DNA of 64,000 nucleotides from Roseiarcus sp963758335 (GCA_963758335.1 CAVWVF010000002.1:1178001-1242000); one strand, 5' to 3'. Shown: positions 52,151 to 61,130, numbered from the stretch's first letter. Notes: generated by a model from the sequence alone, not told the origin. Program-made: numbers and translations.

Positions 52151-53058
52151 CTAATTGCTCCTCCGGACAGCAATAGAATAAAGCAAGAGATTCGCAATAG
52201 CCGCTTACTCCATGAGCTATGTAAATATAGCAACTCTGGCTGCTTTAAATCCCACTTCCATTGATCCATGGAAAAAGTGTAGGTCTGCGACGGTGACAGA
52301 ATAAATGTAGTTGATGCTGTAGAAAGAAGAAAAAACGCCAAAATGACCAATACATGCCTTACATTGGGCTGGTAACGCGTACTAACCAGTTCCGCTCGAA
52401 TTGCAGAGTTGCCTAAAATGCCCGACAGCTTGTCGATGATGGAGTTATACCAAGAGCCGACGTAGAGATACCAAACCGAAAGCGTGAGTGCTGCATAAGA
52501 CGGAACAAATAAATTCAATCTTGCTAGAAATCTAAGTCTTTCCCATGAAAGATACCGGTCAAACCAGGGAACAGTCGCTTCTGTAAACTTTGGCTCGCGC
52601 GGCCCTATGGTATTAAACAGTGAAAGCGCAGCCAATCTTGATATCGTGCTATTGTTTGTAAAGTCAGCATCGGTCAAGTTCGCGTCAATAATTGAAGCAC
52701 CCCGCAAGGATGAGTTCCGAAAGTTAGCGTTTGTAAGGTTGCATGAGAAGAACGTCGCCTTTGATAGGTTCGAATCCTCGAAGACAGCGTTACTTAGGTT
52801 ACACTCTCGAAAGTTTGCATGGACAAGGTTTGCGGATTTAAGATTAACGTTGGGCAGATCCATTTCGAAGGTCGCCTGCTGAAGCTGAGGACGCGTATCT
52901 GGCGCTTGAGATCGCCATTTGTTGAACGCAGGAACCCCGGCGCGGAGGAGTTCGCAATGAGAACCGACGGCAGGGTCCCGATTGCTCATTGTACGCAAAA
53001 TCAGGCTTGTCGCTGACTGTAAAGCTATCGGGATGTTCAAGCGCCGTGTCGTGACCAT

Positions 53059-53765
53059 TCCCTCCCTGGTTTAGGCGACCAAGCTTGGTGCCAACATCCA
53101 GCCGCCTCCGACGACGGCCAATATGGCCGGTATTGGCGATTGTCTCAAGCGGGTTGCCGGTTTCCATAGCGCCCCGACGCGCTTCCAGGCGTCAGGAACG
53201 GCCGTCGCGTGGTGAACTCCGTCCAGTCCGGCGCGGCAACGGCACACGTCTCCCGTCAGTTTGTGTCAAACGCGTCACGCTTGCCGCCTTCCACCCGGTC
53301 GATGCGACCGGCGGAGGCCGCAACTTAAGCGATCATTCGGTGAATCCCGGCCACCTTCTCCTGGAGGGAGAAGGGAGAGCGCCCCTGCCCCAATGCCCCG
53401 CAATAAACTCGGCCCAGGCGGCCATCTCGTCGTCTCGCTTCGCAGAAGGCGAGGGCCTCATGCGGTCGAGTCGACCTAGTCGTCGTGGCGGCTCTTATAT
53501 TTGTTTTCAAGGTGATATGTGGGCACTTGCATGCGACGCGCGAGTTCCTCGGCGAGAGAGCGGAGCAGCGGCCTTTTCGGGCTCCCGCCGCGACCCGTCC
53601 TCTCCCCGATACGCGCCATCATCTCCCTGTTATTTTGCTCACGTCGAGAGTCAACTTTTGTGCGGAAGCGGTTGGAATAAAAGGCGTTGTCTGGCCTAGC
53701 TAGGCGAAAAACGCACTGTTTCCCCTGTTACCAGGGAGAAACAGGGAGCGCGACCCGATCCCGGG
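53059..53765. other. Gene-free region with repeat fragments
   Basis: About 700 bases. A REP-like arm lies at 53345-53385 (CACCTTCTCCTGGAGGGAGAAGG). From 53620 to 53755 the text CCCTGTT is repeated with inverted CAGGGAG (TCCCTGTTATTTTG, TTTCCCCTGTTACCAGGGAG, AACAGGGAG), a pattern seen in rhizobial repeat arrays. No frame has convincing coding character. Confidence 0.4.
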
Positions 53766-55037
53766 CTAGCTAAATCGCCTCACGACTGTCGCCCCCGGCG
53801 CAGGCTCAGGCTCGGGCCCGAACACGCTCATGCCGCCCAGGGCGTGCGAGCGCGCCCGCTCCTCGGCGAACAGAGCCTCGACCGACGGCCCGCGCGCCAG
53901 CGCCTCGAGTTTCCGCGCCTCGGCGTCCAGGCGCCGGATCGCGGCCAGCTCCTCCGACTGTCCCAGCTTCGCTTTCACCACGGCGGCCTTCATCACCGCG
54001 ATCGTGCGGTCGTAGACCTTGAGCGGCACGGGATAGGGATGGCGGTCCTTGCCCCCGTGGGCGACCGAAAAGCGCGCCGGATCGCCGAACCGGTAGGGCG
54101 CGCCGTGGACGACCTCGGCGACCTGGGCGAGCGCGCGCACCGTCCGCGCGCCGACCCCCGGCACGAGCAGAAGCTCGGCCAAGTCTCTCGGGCCGCGGTC
54201 GGCGGCCGCCGCGAGATTCGCATGCAGGCGGCGGGCGACGATGTCCTCCGGCCGCACGTCATGCCGCATCGGCATGACGAGATGCGGCAGCGACGGCTGC
54301 AGCGGCCCTTCGGGCCGCTTGACGTCGCCGCCCTCGAGCTTGGCGAGCTCGCGCTCGATCCGGTCCGGCCCGAGGTCGCCGAGGATGTCGATCTGCCGCC
54401 GCCGCGAGGCGTCGGCGCGGGCGTCGGTCAGGTTGACGATGACGCCCTGGTCGATCCCGTCGATCGCGGCGTGCGGCTCCTCGACGAAGCTCTTCAGCCC
54501 CTCCGACGGCCAGTGATAGCGCCGCGCCTGGCGGCGCTCGCCGTTCATCCCCTGCTGGACGACGACCCAATGGCCGTCGTCGGCGACGATGAAGCCGTGC
54601 AGGTAGAGGTCGAACCCGTCCTGGACGGCGGCGCTGTCGACCTTGGCGACGAGCCGGCTCGCGGTCGCCAGCGCCGCGCCGTCGAAGCCGACCCGCTCTC
54701 CGATCGCGACGAGCTCCTGCGGCGTCTGCCGAGAGTGCGACCCGCGCCCGCCGCAGACGTGCAGGCCGAGTTCGCCCGCGAGCGGCGCGAGCCCCCGTTT
54801 CAATGAGCCGACAACCGAGGTCGTGACGCCGGAGGAGTGCCAGTCCATCCCCATGACCGCGCCGAAGGACTGGAACCAGAACGGATGCGCCAGTCGCCGC
54901 AGAAGCTCGTCGCGCCCATATTCGAGCACGATCGCCTCGGCGATCACGGCGCCGAGCCGGGTCACCCGCTCGCCGAGCCATCTCGGCACGCGGCCGCCGT
55001 GCAGCGGCAGGTCCGCGCTCCCTCCCCGGCGCGGCAT
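53766..55037 (-). CDS. DUF763 domain-containing protein
   Basis: A 423-residue protein. Start MPRRGGSADLPLHGGRVPRW at 55037, then LRRLAHPFWFQSFGAVMGMD, WHSSGVTTSVVGSLKRGL, CGGRGSHSRQTPQELVAIG and LLLVPGVGARTVRALAQVAE, a helix-hairpin-helix-like motif. DUF763 proteins are found in archaea, thermophiles and some Proteobacteria; they are thought to be linked to DNA metabolism because of the HhH motif, but no reaction is known. The frame is open 81 codons upstream, without family resemblance. It stands alone. Confidence 0.85.
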   Translation of the reverse strand: MPRRGGSADLPLHGGRVPRWLGERVTRLGAVIAEAIVLEYGRDELLRRLAHPFWFQSFGAVMGMDWHSSGVTTSVVGSLKRGLAPLAGELGLHVCGGRGSHSRQTPQELVAIGERVGFDGAALATASRLVAKVDSAAVQDGFDLYLHGFIVADDGHWVVVQQGMNGERRQARRYHWPSEGLKSFVEEPHAAIDGIDQGVIVNLTDARADASRRRQIDILGDLGPDRIERELAKLEGGDVKRPEGPLQPSLPHLVMPMRHDVRPEDIVARRLHANLAAAADRGPRDLAELLLVPGVGARTVRALAQVAEVVHGAPYRFGDPARFSVAHGGKDRHPYPVPLKVYDRTIAVMKAAVVKAKLGQSEELAAIRRLDAEARKLEALARGPSVEALFAEERARSHALGGMSVFGPEPEPAPGATVVRRFS

Positions 55038-55524
55038 CACGCGGCCCCTGCGGCCGCGGTCGGCCCAGAGGCCAATTCCCGTTGTGGCGCTATTGAGGTC
55101 ATCGTTTGGATCACTCGGGCAGACTATAGCGCCGGCGCGAGTCGCCTCAAACCGCCCGATCCCGTCTCTGTCCGCCGCCGTCGACTTGGGTGGGCAGCGC
55201 GCCCTGCCGGACGCGCGCGTCGGCTTCCCCAACGGGATACATGTGAACGAAACGTTTTTCCATACCGCTCGGGAACGCACAGTCTCGAGGCTCGTTTAGG
55301 CGGCGACGCTGCTGTCGGAAGCAACATACCCAATGGAGCCTTGCCTTGAGCTGGGCGCTGATTTGGAGCGGCGGCCTCGCCGCGGCGCTGTTGGCGCTGG
55401 GGTTCAATGTGATCCTGCCGCTCGACCCCAGTCTGGGCACCCTCTGCGATTTGTTGGCGGACGGCGCTTAACCGGCCTTTTCAGAGCTGCGCGACCAATT
55501 GCGCTCGCTAGAATGATTTCTTTA
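55038..55524. other. Upstream region of DUF763 up to IS1595
   Basis: Nearly 490 bases. Apart from the 41-codon frame at 55346 there is no convincing gene. The DUF763 promoter is expected in 55040-55150; no clear -35/-10 pair was recognised. Confidence 0.35.
55346..55471 (+). CDS. Possible small membrane protein (41 aa)
   Basis: A TTG start opens MSWALIWSGGLAAALLALG, FNVILPLDPSLGTLCDLLA and a TAA. One membrane helix is likely. There is no strong Shine-Dalgarno. It lies 53 bases before the IS1595 target duplication. It may be a fragment; evidence is thin. Confidence 0.3.
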   Translation: MSWALIWSGGLAAALLALGFNVILPLDPSLGTLCDLLADGA

Positions 55525-56566
55525 GGCTCAATTAGCGTTAGATCGACACGCCTGTTTGTGCTACGATTTATTATGGATTGACAGGGGTTTGCGATGGATC
55601 AGGGGATGTTTCGAGCGTGGCTGGCGGAGATCGACGGTCTGACGGCGAAGCAGCGCCAAGAGCTCGAGGCGGTGCTGGCCGGCCGGCAGCCCAGAGCGGC
55701 GGTGGCGGCGGTGATCGAGGAGCGCTTGGGCGAGGCGCGTCGCTGCCCGCTCTGCAGCGGGGCGTCGGTGGGCGGGGGCCAAGCCGACGGCCTGCGCCGT
55801 TTCCGCTGCAAGGATTGCCGCAGAAGCTTCAACGCGCTGACCGGAACGCCGCTGGCCCAATTGCGCAAGAAGGAACGCTGGCTTGATTTTGGTCAGTCGT
55901 TGAGCGAGGGCGAGACGGTGGCCGCCTCGGCCGAGCGGTGCGGGGTGGCTGTGAGCACGGCGTTCCGCTGGCGACATCGCTTCCTGCGCGCCGCCAAGAA
56001 CCCCACGCGCCTGTTGAGCGGCATCGTCGAAGTCGATGAAACCTACATATTATCAAGCCGTAAGGGCGAGCGTCGCCTCGGGCGCAAGGCTCGCAGGCGG
56101 GGCGGAAAGGCAGCCAAGCGCGGCCTTTCGGACGAACAGACGCCGATCCTAGTGGCCGCCGACCGGAGCGGCGCCACCATCAGCGCCGTCCTCTCGGCCG
56201 TGACCGTCCAGACCATCAAGCCGGTGCTGGCGCCCGTTCTGGGTAAGGACGCCTTGCTCGTCACCGACGGCAATAACGTCTACCCGCCTTGCGCCGCCGC
56301 CCTCGGCGTCAGCCATGAAGCGCTCAACCAGTCGAACGGCGAACGTGTCCGCGGCGAATTACACATCCAGACCGTCAACAGTCGCCACGAGAGCCTCAAA
56401 ACCTTCCTGCGCCCCCATCGCGGCATCGCCACAAAATACCTCGACAGCTACCTCAGGTGGTTCCACCTCGCCGGCCTCAAGCACAATCCCACGCCCCGAA
56501 CATGCCTCAATGCCGCCATCGGCGGAGGAGCTCAAATGGCCATGTCAACCTAACGCGAATTGAGCC
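55525..56566 (+). mobile_element. IS1595-family insertion sequence, intact
   Basis: 1042 bp with perfect 8-bp target duplication TTTCTTTA (55517-55524 and 56567-56574). Ends: GGCTCAATTAGCGTTAGATC on the left and GGCTCAATTCGCGTTAGGTT as the inverse of the right end. One complete transposase gene on the + strand. The intact ends, duplication and open frame suggest recent insertion and possible activity. Its right end lies 63 bases before the HerA-like start. Confidence 0.9.
55594..56553 (+). CDS. IS1595-family transposase
   Basis: A 319-residue protein. An N-terminal Zn ribbon (ARRCPLCSGASVGGGQADG, LRRFRCKDCRRSFNALTG) precedes an HTH (GETVAASAERCGVAVSTAF) and the ISXO2-like catalytic domain: Asp-Glu in GIVEVDETYILSSRKG, Asp in DALLVTDGNNVYPPCAAAL, and Asn/His region NSRHESLKTFLRPHRGIAT ending YLRWFHLAG. 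All blocks are present and there is no frameshift. The ATG at 55594 is natural. Confidence 0.88.
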   Translation: MDQGMFRAWLAEIDGLTAKQRQELEAVLAGRQPRAAVAAVIEERLGEARRCPLCSGASVGGGQADGLRRFRCKDCRRSFNALTGTPLAQLRKKERWLDFGQSLSEGETVAASAERCGVAVSTAFRWRHRFLRAAKNPTRLLSGIVEVDETYILSSRKGERRLGRKARRRGGKAAKRGLSDEQTPILVAADRSGATISAVLSAVTVQTIKPVLAPVLGKDALLVTDGNNVYPPCAAALGVSHEALNQSNGERVRGELHIQTVNSRHESLKTFLRPHRGIATKYLDSYLRWFHLAGLKHNPTPRTCLNAAIGGGAQMAMST

Positions 56567-56629
56567 TTTCTTTAATCGTTATTTGCCAGCCTGCGTCTTC
56601 CGTGTCACGACATCCGACGGCCGCTCTCC

Positions 56630-58393
56630 ATGCAAACACTCGATCCGGCATCAACCGACGCGATCGGCGGCGCTTTCGCTTCTGACCTCGACCGTCGCGA
56701 CGTCCAGGGGCTTCAGCGGCGTCTGGAGATTGCGCGTGAGACCTTGCACCCGGGCGTCGCCGACGAATCCGGCCTCTCTAGACGACGGGAAGCTTCTCCT
56801 CGACGGATCATCGGACATCTGGTGTCCCTGAACGGGACGCACGGCGTCATCGACTGCCGTCTCGATCCGGCGGGGGAGGACTGGTCCGTCGGCCACCTGA
56901 TAACAATCGCCCATCGCAACGCGCGCCTGGTCGGCGTCGTGTGCGAGGTCGCGACCATCGACGCAAGGTGGTCGGAACGGGAGGCCAACCTCGCTCGGGT
57001 CACGTTCGAGCTCAGCGGGGAGATCATCGACCGGGCGCCCGATCCATCCGTCTTCTATCGCGGCGTCCGCTCGTACCCGTCTCTCGGCGCGACCGTGCAT
57101 CAAATGAGGGCGGACGATCTCCGCACCATCTATACGTTTCGAGGGAAGCGGGGGGTGGACATCGGCCGGCTCAGTCAGAACAGCAGCATTCCCGCGGAGA
57201 TCAGCGTCGATCAGATGATCGCGCGGCATTTCGCGGTGCTCGGGGCCACGGGGGTGGGGAAGACGACGGCCGCCTCCATGCTCATCAGCAGCGCGATAGC
57301 GGCAAGGCCCAATCTGCGCGTCCTCGTCCTCGACCCCCACAACGAGTACGCCGCGCATTTCCCCGGCGTCGCGCATGTCATCGATTCGGACAGCCTGGAG
57401 CTTCCGATCTGGATTTTTCGTTTCGACGAACTCGCAGACGTCATCTTCAGCGGCCGCCCGCCTCATCCGGACGAACGCGACGCGCTCTATGATGTCATCC
57501 AGACGGCAAAGGCCAACTATCGCGCCGGCTCAGGCTCCGCCACCACGGGCGTGCTGCGCCGCAGGCTGTCCGCCGAAGGCGCGGCGGTAACGGCCGACAC
57601 GCCGAGCCCATTCCGCATCGGCGACGTCATCGCAACCATCGACGAATGGCTCGGAAAGCTCGAGCAGCGCTATCCGCCATCGGATTTGCGAGCGTTGCGG
57701 GCCCGGCTCGAAGGTCTCTCCCGCGATCCTCGCTACAAGTTCATGTTCAGCGGCAAGAGCGGCCTCGAGGAAGACGTCGCCCTCGTCATTTCCGGCGTCT
57801 TCCGGATACCAACTCGCGGGCTTCCGATAACCATCGTCAAGCTCGCGGGATTGCCCAACGAGGTGGTCAATTCCGTCGTCTCGGTTTTGGCCCGGCTCGC
57901 CTTCGAGGTCGCGTTCTGGTGCTCCGGGAGTTTTGAAGTCAGCCTGGTTTGCGAGGAAGCGCACCGCTATATTCCCTCCGGTCACGGCTACGAATTCGCC
58001 CCGGTCCGGCGGGCGATCGGCCGCATCGCAAAGGAAGGCCGGAAATACGGGGCTTCGCTCGGCGTGATATCGCAGCGGCCTTCGGAATTGGATCCGACCG
58101 TTCTCTCCCAATGCTCGACCACGTTCGCCATGCGGCTTCCCAACGACAACGACAAGAAGATCATCGCCGACGCGGTCGGCGTCTCCGCTCTCAGCATGGT
58201 CGCCCTCCTGCCCTCAATTGCAGACCGGGAAGCAATCGCATTCGGCGAGGCGATAGCGATGCCAATGCGGATGAAATTTTCGGACGTCGCGCTTCAGTCG
58301 AAAGAGCGGCCGCCCAGCGCTTCCGACGCCGCTCCGATCGATCTGGGCAGGCTTTCCCGGCAATTGCGCGACGGGGCGCGCGACAATCAATAG
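56630..58393 (+). CDS. HerA-like ATPase (DUF87/helicase type)
   Basis: A 587-residue hexameric-type ATPase. After an N-terminal HAS-barrel-like part (GHLVSLNGTHGVIDCRLDP, VGHLITIAHRNARLVGVVC) comes Walker A FAVLGATGVGKTTAASML, then VLVLDPHNEYAAHFPG, a helical insertion, Walker B VSLVCEEAHRYIPSGHGYE, the Arg finger region IAKEGRKYGASLGVISQRPS and LPNDNDKKIIADAVG. In bacteria HerA works with nucleases such as NurA, SIR2 or DUF4297 proteins in DNA repair or phage defence. No such partner is next to it: upstream is IS1595 and downstream only a small HTH gene on the other strand. The ATG at 56630 lies 63 bases from the IS end. Confidence 0.85.
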   Translation: MQTLDPASTDAIGGAFASDLDRRDVQGLQRRLEIARETLHPGVADESGLSRRREASPRRIIGHLVSLNGTHGVIDCRLDPAGEDWSVGHLITIAHRNARLVGVVCEVATIDARWSEREANLARVTFELSGEIIDRAPDPSVFYRGVRSYPSLGATVHQMRADDLRTIYTFRGKRGVDIGRLSQNSSIPAEISVDQMIARHFAVLGATGVGKTTAASMLISSAIAARPNLRVLVLDPHNEYAAHFPGVAHVIDSDSLELPIWIFRFDELADVIFSGRPPHPDERDALYDVIQTAKANYRAGSGSATTGVLRRRLSAEGAAVTADTPSPFRIGDVIATIDEWLGKLEQRYPPSDLRALRARLEGLSRDPRYKFMFSGKSGLEEDVALVISGVFRIPTRGLPITIVKLAGLPNEVVNSVVSVLARLAFEVAFWCSGSFEVSLVCEEAHRYIPSGHGYEFAPVRRAIGRIAKEGRKYGASLGVISQRPSELDPTVLSQCSTTFAMRLPNDNDKKIIADAVGVSALSMVALLPSIADREAIAFGEAIAMPMRMKFSDVALQSKERPPSASDAAPIDLGRLSRQLRDGARDNQ

Positions 58394-58518
58394 GTGGCAG
58401 GATCAGGTCGGCAGGATCGCCTTGCCGCTGCAGCAGCGGACCGGCGCAACGGTCGCGCTCGTTTCCATCGGTGTCGGAGATCGCGGTTCCCGGCCGTTTC
58501 GCCAGCCCGTCAGGCGAG

Positions 58519-58755
58519 CTAAGGCGTCGCCTGCGACGCGCCCCCGGCGGGAATCTTCAGCTCAGCCAGCAACAGACCGCATCTGGCCGACCATGCGACC
58601 ACCTTCGGCCAATCGTACCGGGCCTCTTTTCCGACCCTGACGTAAGGCGGCCCGAAGCCGGCGCGCCGGGCATAATCAAGAAACCCGACGCTCAATCCCA
58701 GGCGGTTGGAGACGACAAAAACCGGAAGCAACTCGGTGCGCCGCGACAAGGACAA
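58519..58755 (-). CDS. Small HTH (AlpA/excisionase-like) protein
   Basis: A 78-residue protein. The middle (LGLSVGFLDYARRAGFGPP followed by YVRVGKEARYDWPKVVAWS) follows the pattern of AlpA/HTH_17 domains used by excisionases and small regulators, where the wing reads Y-x-R-x-G-x-x-x-R-Y. The length is typical. No integrase or other phage gene is near. It is convergent with herA-like. Confidence 0.55.
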   Translation of the reverse strand: MSLSRRTELLPVFVVSNRLGLSVGFLDYARRAGFGPPYVRVGKEARYDWPKVVAWSARCGLLLAELKIPAGGASQATP

Positions 58756-58973
58756 TTCCCTCCCATTTCTTCAAAGCTCGTAGCCTAACGGCTCAACGAT
58801 CGTCAATGCGATCTTGTAAATAAAATCGCCAGATCAATTGCTTCCGGGCCCCCGGGAGCCAACGACAGCCGCAATCGCAATGAAACCGCGGCCGACGATT
58901 GACGGACATGCGATCATTGACGCCTGCCCTGCTCGCGCCGAAGCTGAGGCTCTCACAACAAGGACCCGACCTG

Positions 58974-59447
58974 ATGCGAAAGGTTCTGTCGCCCATCGTC
59001 GCGCTCGCCGCCGCGAGCTCATGCAGCGCGCTCGCCGGCACATTGGCCGAAGACCCTCGCTCCTATTGCGCCAGGGTCGGCGACGACGATCAGCCGAAGC
59101 CCATACCGCCGGGGCTCGTGAGCCAGGCGATCCGACTATTCTATCTGGCGCCTCCTGATGCGAAGCAGGTCGAACGGATGACCGTCTATCGATGCATGCG
59201 CGGCGCATTGTGGCTCTGCAATTACGGGGCCAATTTGTCGTGCGCCAAGGCCGACGTCTCGCGCGCCTCGAAAGGCGCGGAGGCCTATTGCAAGGAGGCT
59301 CCGGGTTCGGCCGTCGTCCCCATGGCGGCCACGGGCCACGACACGATCTACACATGGGAATGCGTCGGCAAAGAGCCGCGCATCACGGCTTCCGAAAAGG
59401 TCGACGAGCGCGGCTTCATCGCCAATCAGTGGAAGCCGCTCGACTGA
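58974..59447 (+). CDS. Exported Cys-rich protein of unknown function
   Basis: A 157-residue precursor: signal peptide MRKVLSPIVALAAASSCSA ending ALA, then AEDPRSYCARVGDDDQPKP, MTVYRCMRGALWLCNYGAN, LSCAKADVSRASKGAEAYC and VVPMAATGHDTIYTWECVG. Five Cys in the mature part suggest disulfides. The last blocks (GHDTIYxWxCxGxxP) are common to a family of small exported alphaproteobacterial proteins without known role. The ATG at 58974 is chosen because it starts the signal peptide; the frame is open from 58899. Upstream 58756-58973 shows no gene. Confidence 0.65.
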   Translation: MRKVLSPIVALAAASSCSALAGTLAEDPRSYCARVGDDDQPKPIPPGLVSQAIRLFYLAPPDAKQVERMTVYRCMRGALWLCNYGANLSCAKADVSRASKGAEAYCKEAPGSAVVPMAATGHDTIYTWECVGKEPRITASEKVDERGFIANQWKPLD

Positions 59448-59541
59448 ATCAAAGGTCTCCGCGGCGGACTGCGCCTCGACCGAGTCCAAGCTGCTATGGT
59501 TCTCGCTGTCGCCCTGATTCGGCCGCTGGAAGGAAAGCCGC

Positions 59542-59817
59542 ATGCACTATTCCGACGAACGCGTGATCGTCATTTTGCTCGTCGGCGGGATTGCTGGATA
59601 TCTCACGAGCCGGGTCATGCGCGGCTCGGGGTTCGGGCTCGTCGGCGACGCCGCGGTCGGCGTCGTCGGGGCTCTGGTCGGCGTATGGCTTCTGCCCCGC
59701 TTCTTTCATTTCGCCGGGGGGCTCACAGGGCTCGCCGTGGACGCGGCGATCGGCGCGATCGTGCTGCTGCTCATTCTGCGCTCGGTCGGCGCCGGCGGAT
59801 GGGGCGCCGGCCGATAG
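59542..59817 (+). CDS. GlsB/YeaQ/YmgE family stress membrane protein
   Basis: A 91-residue protein with three hydrophobic stretches: VIVILLVGGIAGYLTSRVM, GLVGDAAVGVVGALVGVWL and GLAVDAAIGAIVLLLILRS. The Gly-rich packing GxxGD-x4-GxxGAxxG is the mark of the transglycosylase-associated (GlsB/YeaQ/YmgE) family, small inner-membrane proteins induced by envelope or acid stress. GGAAAG precedes the ATG. Single gene. Confidence 0.82.
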   Translation: MHYSDERVIVILLVGGIAGYLTSRVMRGSGFGLVGDAAVGVVGALVGVWLLPRFFHFAGGLTGLAVDAAIGAIVLLLILRSVGAGGWGAGR

Positions 59818-59871
59818 ACGCGCCTACTCCCGCGGATCGGCAGAATGGACGCCCGCGACCAGCGGAAAGAC

Positions 59872-60081
59872 TTAGTGAAGCAGGGGCGCGGCGCGTTTTC
59901 TCGTCTTGCGCGCGATCACAAAAGCGACGCTGCTCCAGTCCCTCGCCAAGGCGTCGCTGCTCGCTTCCTGCGCCCGCTGGCGGGCGACCCAGTACGCGTC
60001 GACGCCCAGGCCGGAGATGAGGGCTTCCGCTTCGACGTGAATTCCGAGCCGCAGCTCGCGAGGACGTTGCCGATGCGACAT
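59872..60081 (-). CDS. Small conserved hypothetical protein
   Basis: A 69-residue protein starting MSHRQRPRELRLGIHVEAE; the part VDAYWVARQRAQEASSDALA with RDWSSVAFVIARKTRKR matches a short helical protein often seen in Rhizobiales genomes (A-Y-x-x-A-R-x-R-E-x-E-A-S-S-D-A). The family usually continues for some residues after RKTGKR; here it ends AAPLLH, so the C-terminus could be altered. It abuts the IS630 element at 60.1 kb. Function unknown. Confidence 0.5.
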   Translation of the reverse strand: MSHRQRPRELRLGIHVEAEALISGLGVDAYWVARQRAQEASSDALARDWSSVAFVIARKTRKRAAPLLH

Positions 60082-60110
60082 GTCAAATTCCTTTCCCGTC
60101 GCCGCGCTTA

Positions 60111-61130
60111 GGCGGAATCCGATCATCCTGTATCGTGCTCATAACCACAGGATTTGAAGTAATTTGTACATTGCGAGGGCTTGAAGATTTCGGCGCAGGT
60201 TTCGAGGGCGCGCATGAGGCCCGCGACGGTCCGTTCGGCGATTTTGCGCAGGAAGGCTTTGAGCTTGGAGAAGGCTTTTTCGATGGGGTTCATATCAGGA
60301 CTGTAGGCTGGGAGATATCGCAACTCCGCGCCCGCCGCCTTGATGAGTTGCTCGACCCGCGGCCCCTTGTGAGCCGGGAGATTGTCCATGACGACGATCT
60401 CGCCGGGCGAGAGCGTGGGGACGAGGCATGTCTCCAGCCAATCCTCGAACAGGGCGGCGTTGATCGGTCCATCGAAAGTCTTTGCCGCCGTCAGGCCGCG
60501 AAGGCGAAGGCCGGCGACCAAAGTCACCGTTTTGTAGTGACTGTGCGGGATGGCCGCCCGCAAGCGGCGCCCGCGCCGGCAACGTCCGCCTTTGCGCGCG
60601 AGATTGGTGGAGGCTCCGGTCTCGTCAACGAAAACGAGTTTCGTCGGATCGAGATCGAGCTGCCCCGCGAACCATTCCCGGCGTCGACTTTGCACGTCCG
60701 CGCGTTGTTGTTCCTCGGCATGCGCTGTTTTTTTTAAAGGTGATCTCGTGACGGTCGAAGAAACGCCACAGCACAGAGACCGCAAAGCGCTCGCCGCAAT
60801 TGGCGATCAGCCGCTCCTGGATCTCGAGCAGTCCGGGCTGCGCCGGATCAGGCCCAACAGATAGTCGCGATGCGCCTCGATCCGGCCGGAGCGTCGGTCG
60901 CCGCCAGAAGGCGCCGGCGAAATCTCGCCCGTGGTTTGGAACCGCTTCACCCAGCGCACTGCGCTCGCTATGCTCACTTTGAAATGCGCGGCCGCCTGAT
61001 TGCGCGACAACCCGCCCAAGACCACCGCCTCAACCACGCGCTCGCGAAGATCGTTGGAAAGACCCATCCCCGCCGCCCCCATTCTCGCAGCGTGAATGAC
61101 GAAGCAGAAATTAACCGATTCGGGAATCCC
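60111..61130 (-). mobile_element. IS630-family element, second type (approximate limits)
   Basis: The element surrounds a broken transposase gene. GGCGGAATCCGATC at 60111-60124 resembles the inverse of the right side (GGGATTCCCGAATCGG, inverse of 61116-61131), and a TA precedes the left side. The match is imperfect, so limits are tentative. Confidence 0.5.
60123..61067 (-). pseudogene. IS630-family transposase with two compensating one-base indels
   Basis: The N-terminal HTH part (MGLSNDLRERVVEAVVLGG, LSRNQAAAHFKVSIASAVR) reaches LLGLIRR; then QPGLLEIQERLIANCGERF and AVSVLWRFFDRHEITFKK lie in another frame; then KTAHAEEQQRADVQSRRRE continues in the first frame. Near 60847 a G-run is one base short; at 60727-60734 a T8 run (A8 in the gene) is one base long. 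Correcting both gives 315 codons. Catalytic residues: VFVDETGASTNLARKG, IVVMDNLPAHKGPRVEQL and DMNPIEKAFSKLKAFLRK. Without correction about 36 residues are scrambled and stops intervene. Confidence 0.72.

Larger units (their letters stand above)
50615..52989 (-). pseudogene. Pentapeptide-repeat membrane protein interrupted by an IS66-type element
   Basis: From MSNRDPAVGSHCELLRAG and VPAFNKWR the protein enters pentapeptide repeats of the A(N/D)Lxx type (VNLKSANLVHANFRECNLS, KATFFSCNLTNANFRNSS, GASIIDANLTDADFTNNS). A hydrophobic part follows (LNLFVPSYAALTLSVWYLY, HVLVILAFFLLSTASTTFI, LLRISCFILLLSGGAI). There the element intervenes. Beyond it the end ISLALLLESVIKQSLFII TNA and a TAG at 50615-50617 complete the gene. 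Taking out 50684-52150 and one TSD leaves exactly 300 codons without a stop. The layout suggests a membrane effector or scaffold tied to the NACHT gene downstream. Confidence 0.72.

Noticed and set aside
53085..53699. 204-codon + frame upstream of the pentapeptide gene
   Set aside because: Covers REP-like arms and CCCTGTT repeats; composition and lack of motifs argue against a gene.
60720..60740. Programmed frameshift at the A8 run of the second IS630
   Set aside because: The frame before the earlier indel equals the frame after the A8 run, so two compensating indels explain the data better than a programmed shift.
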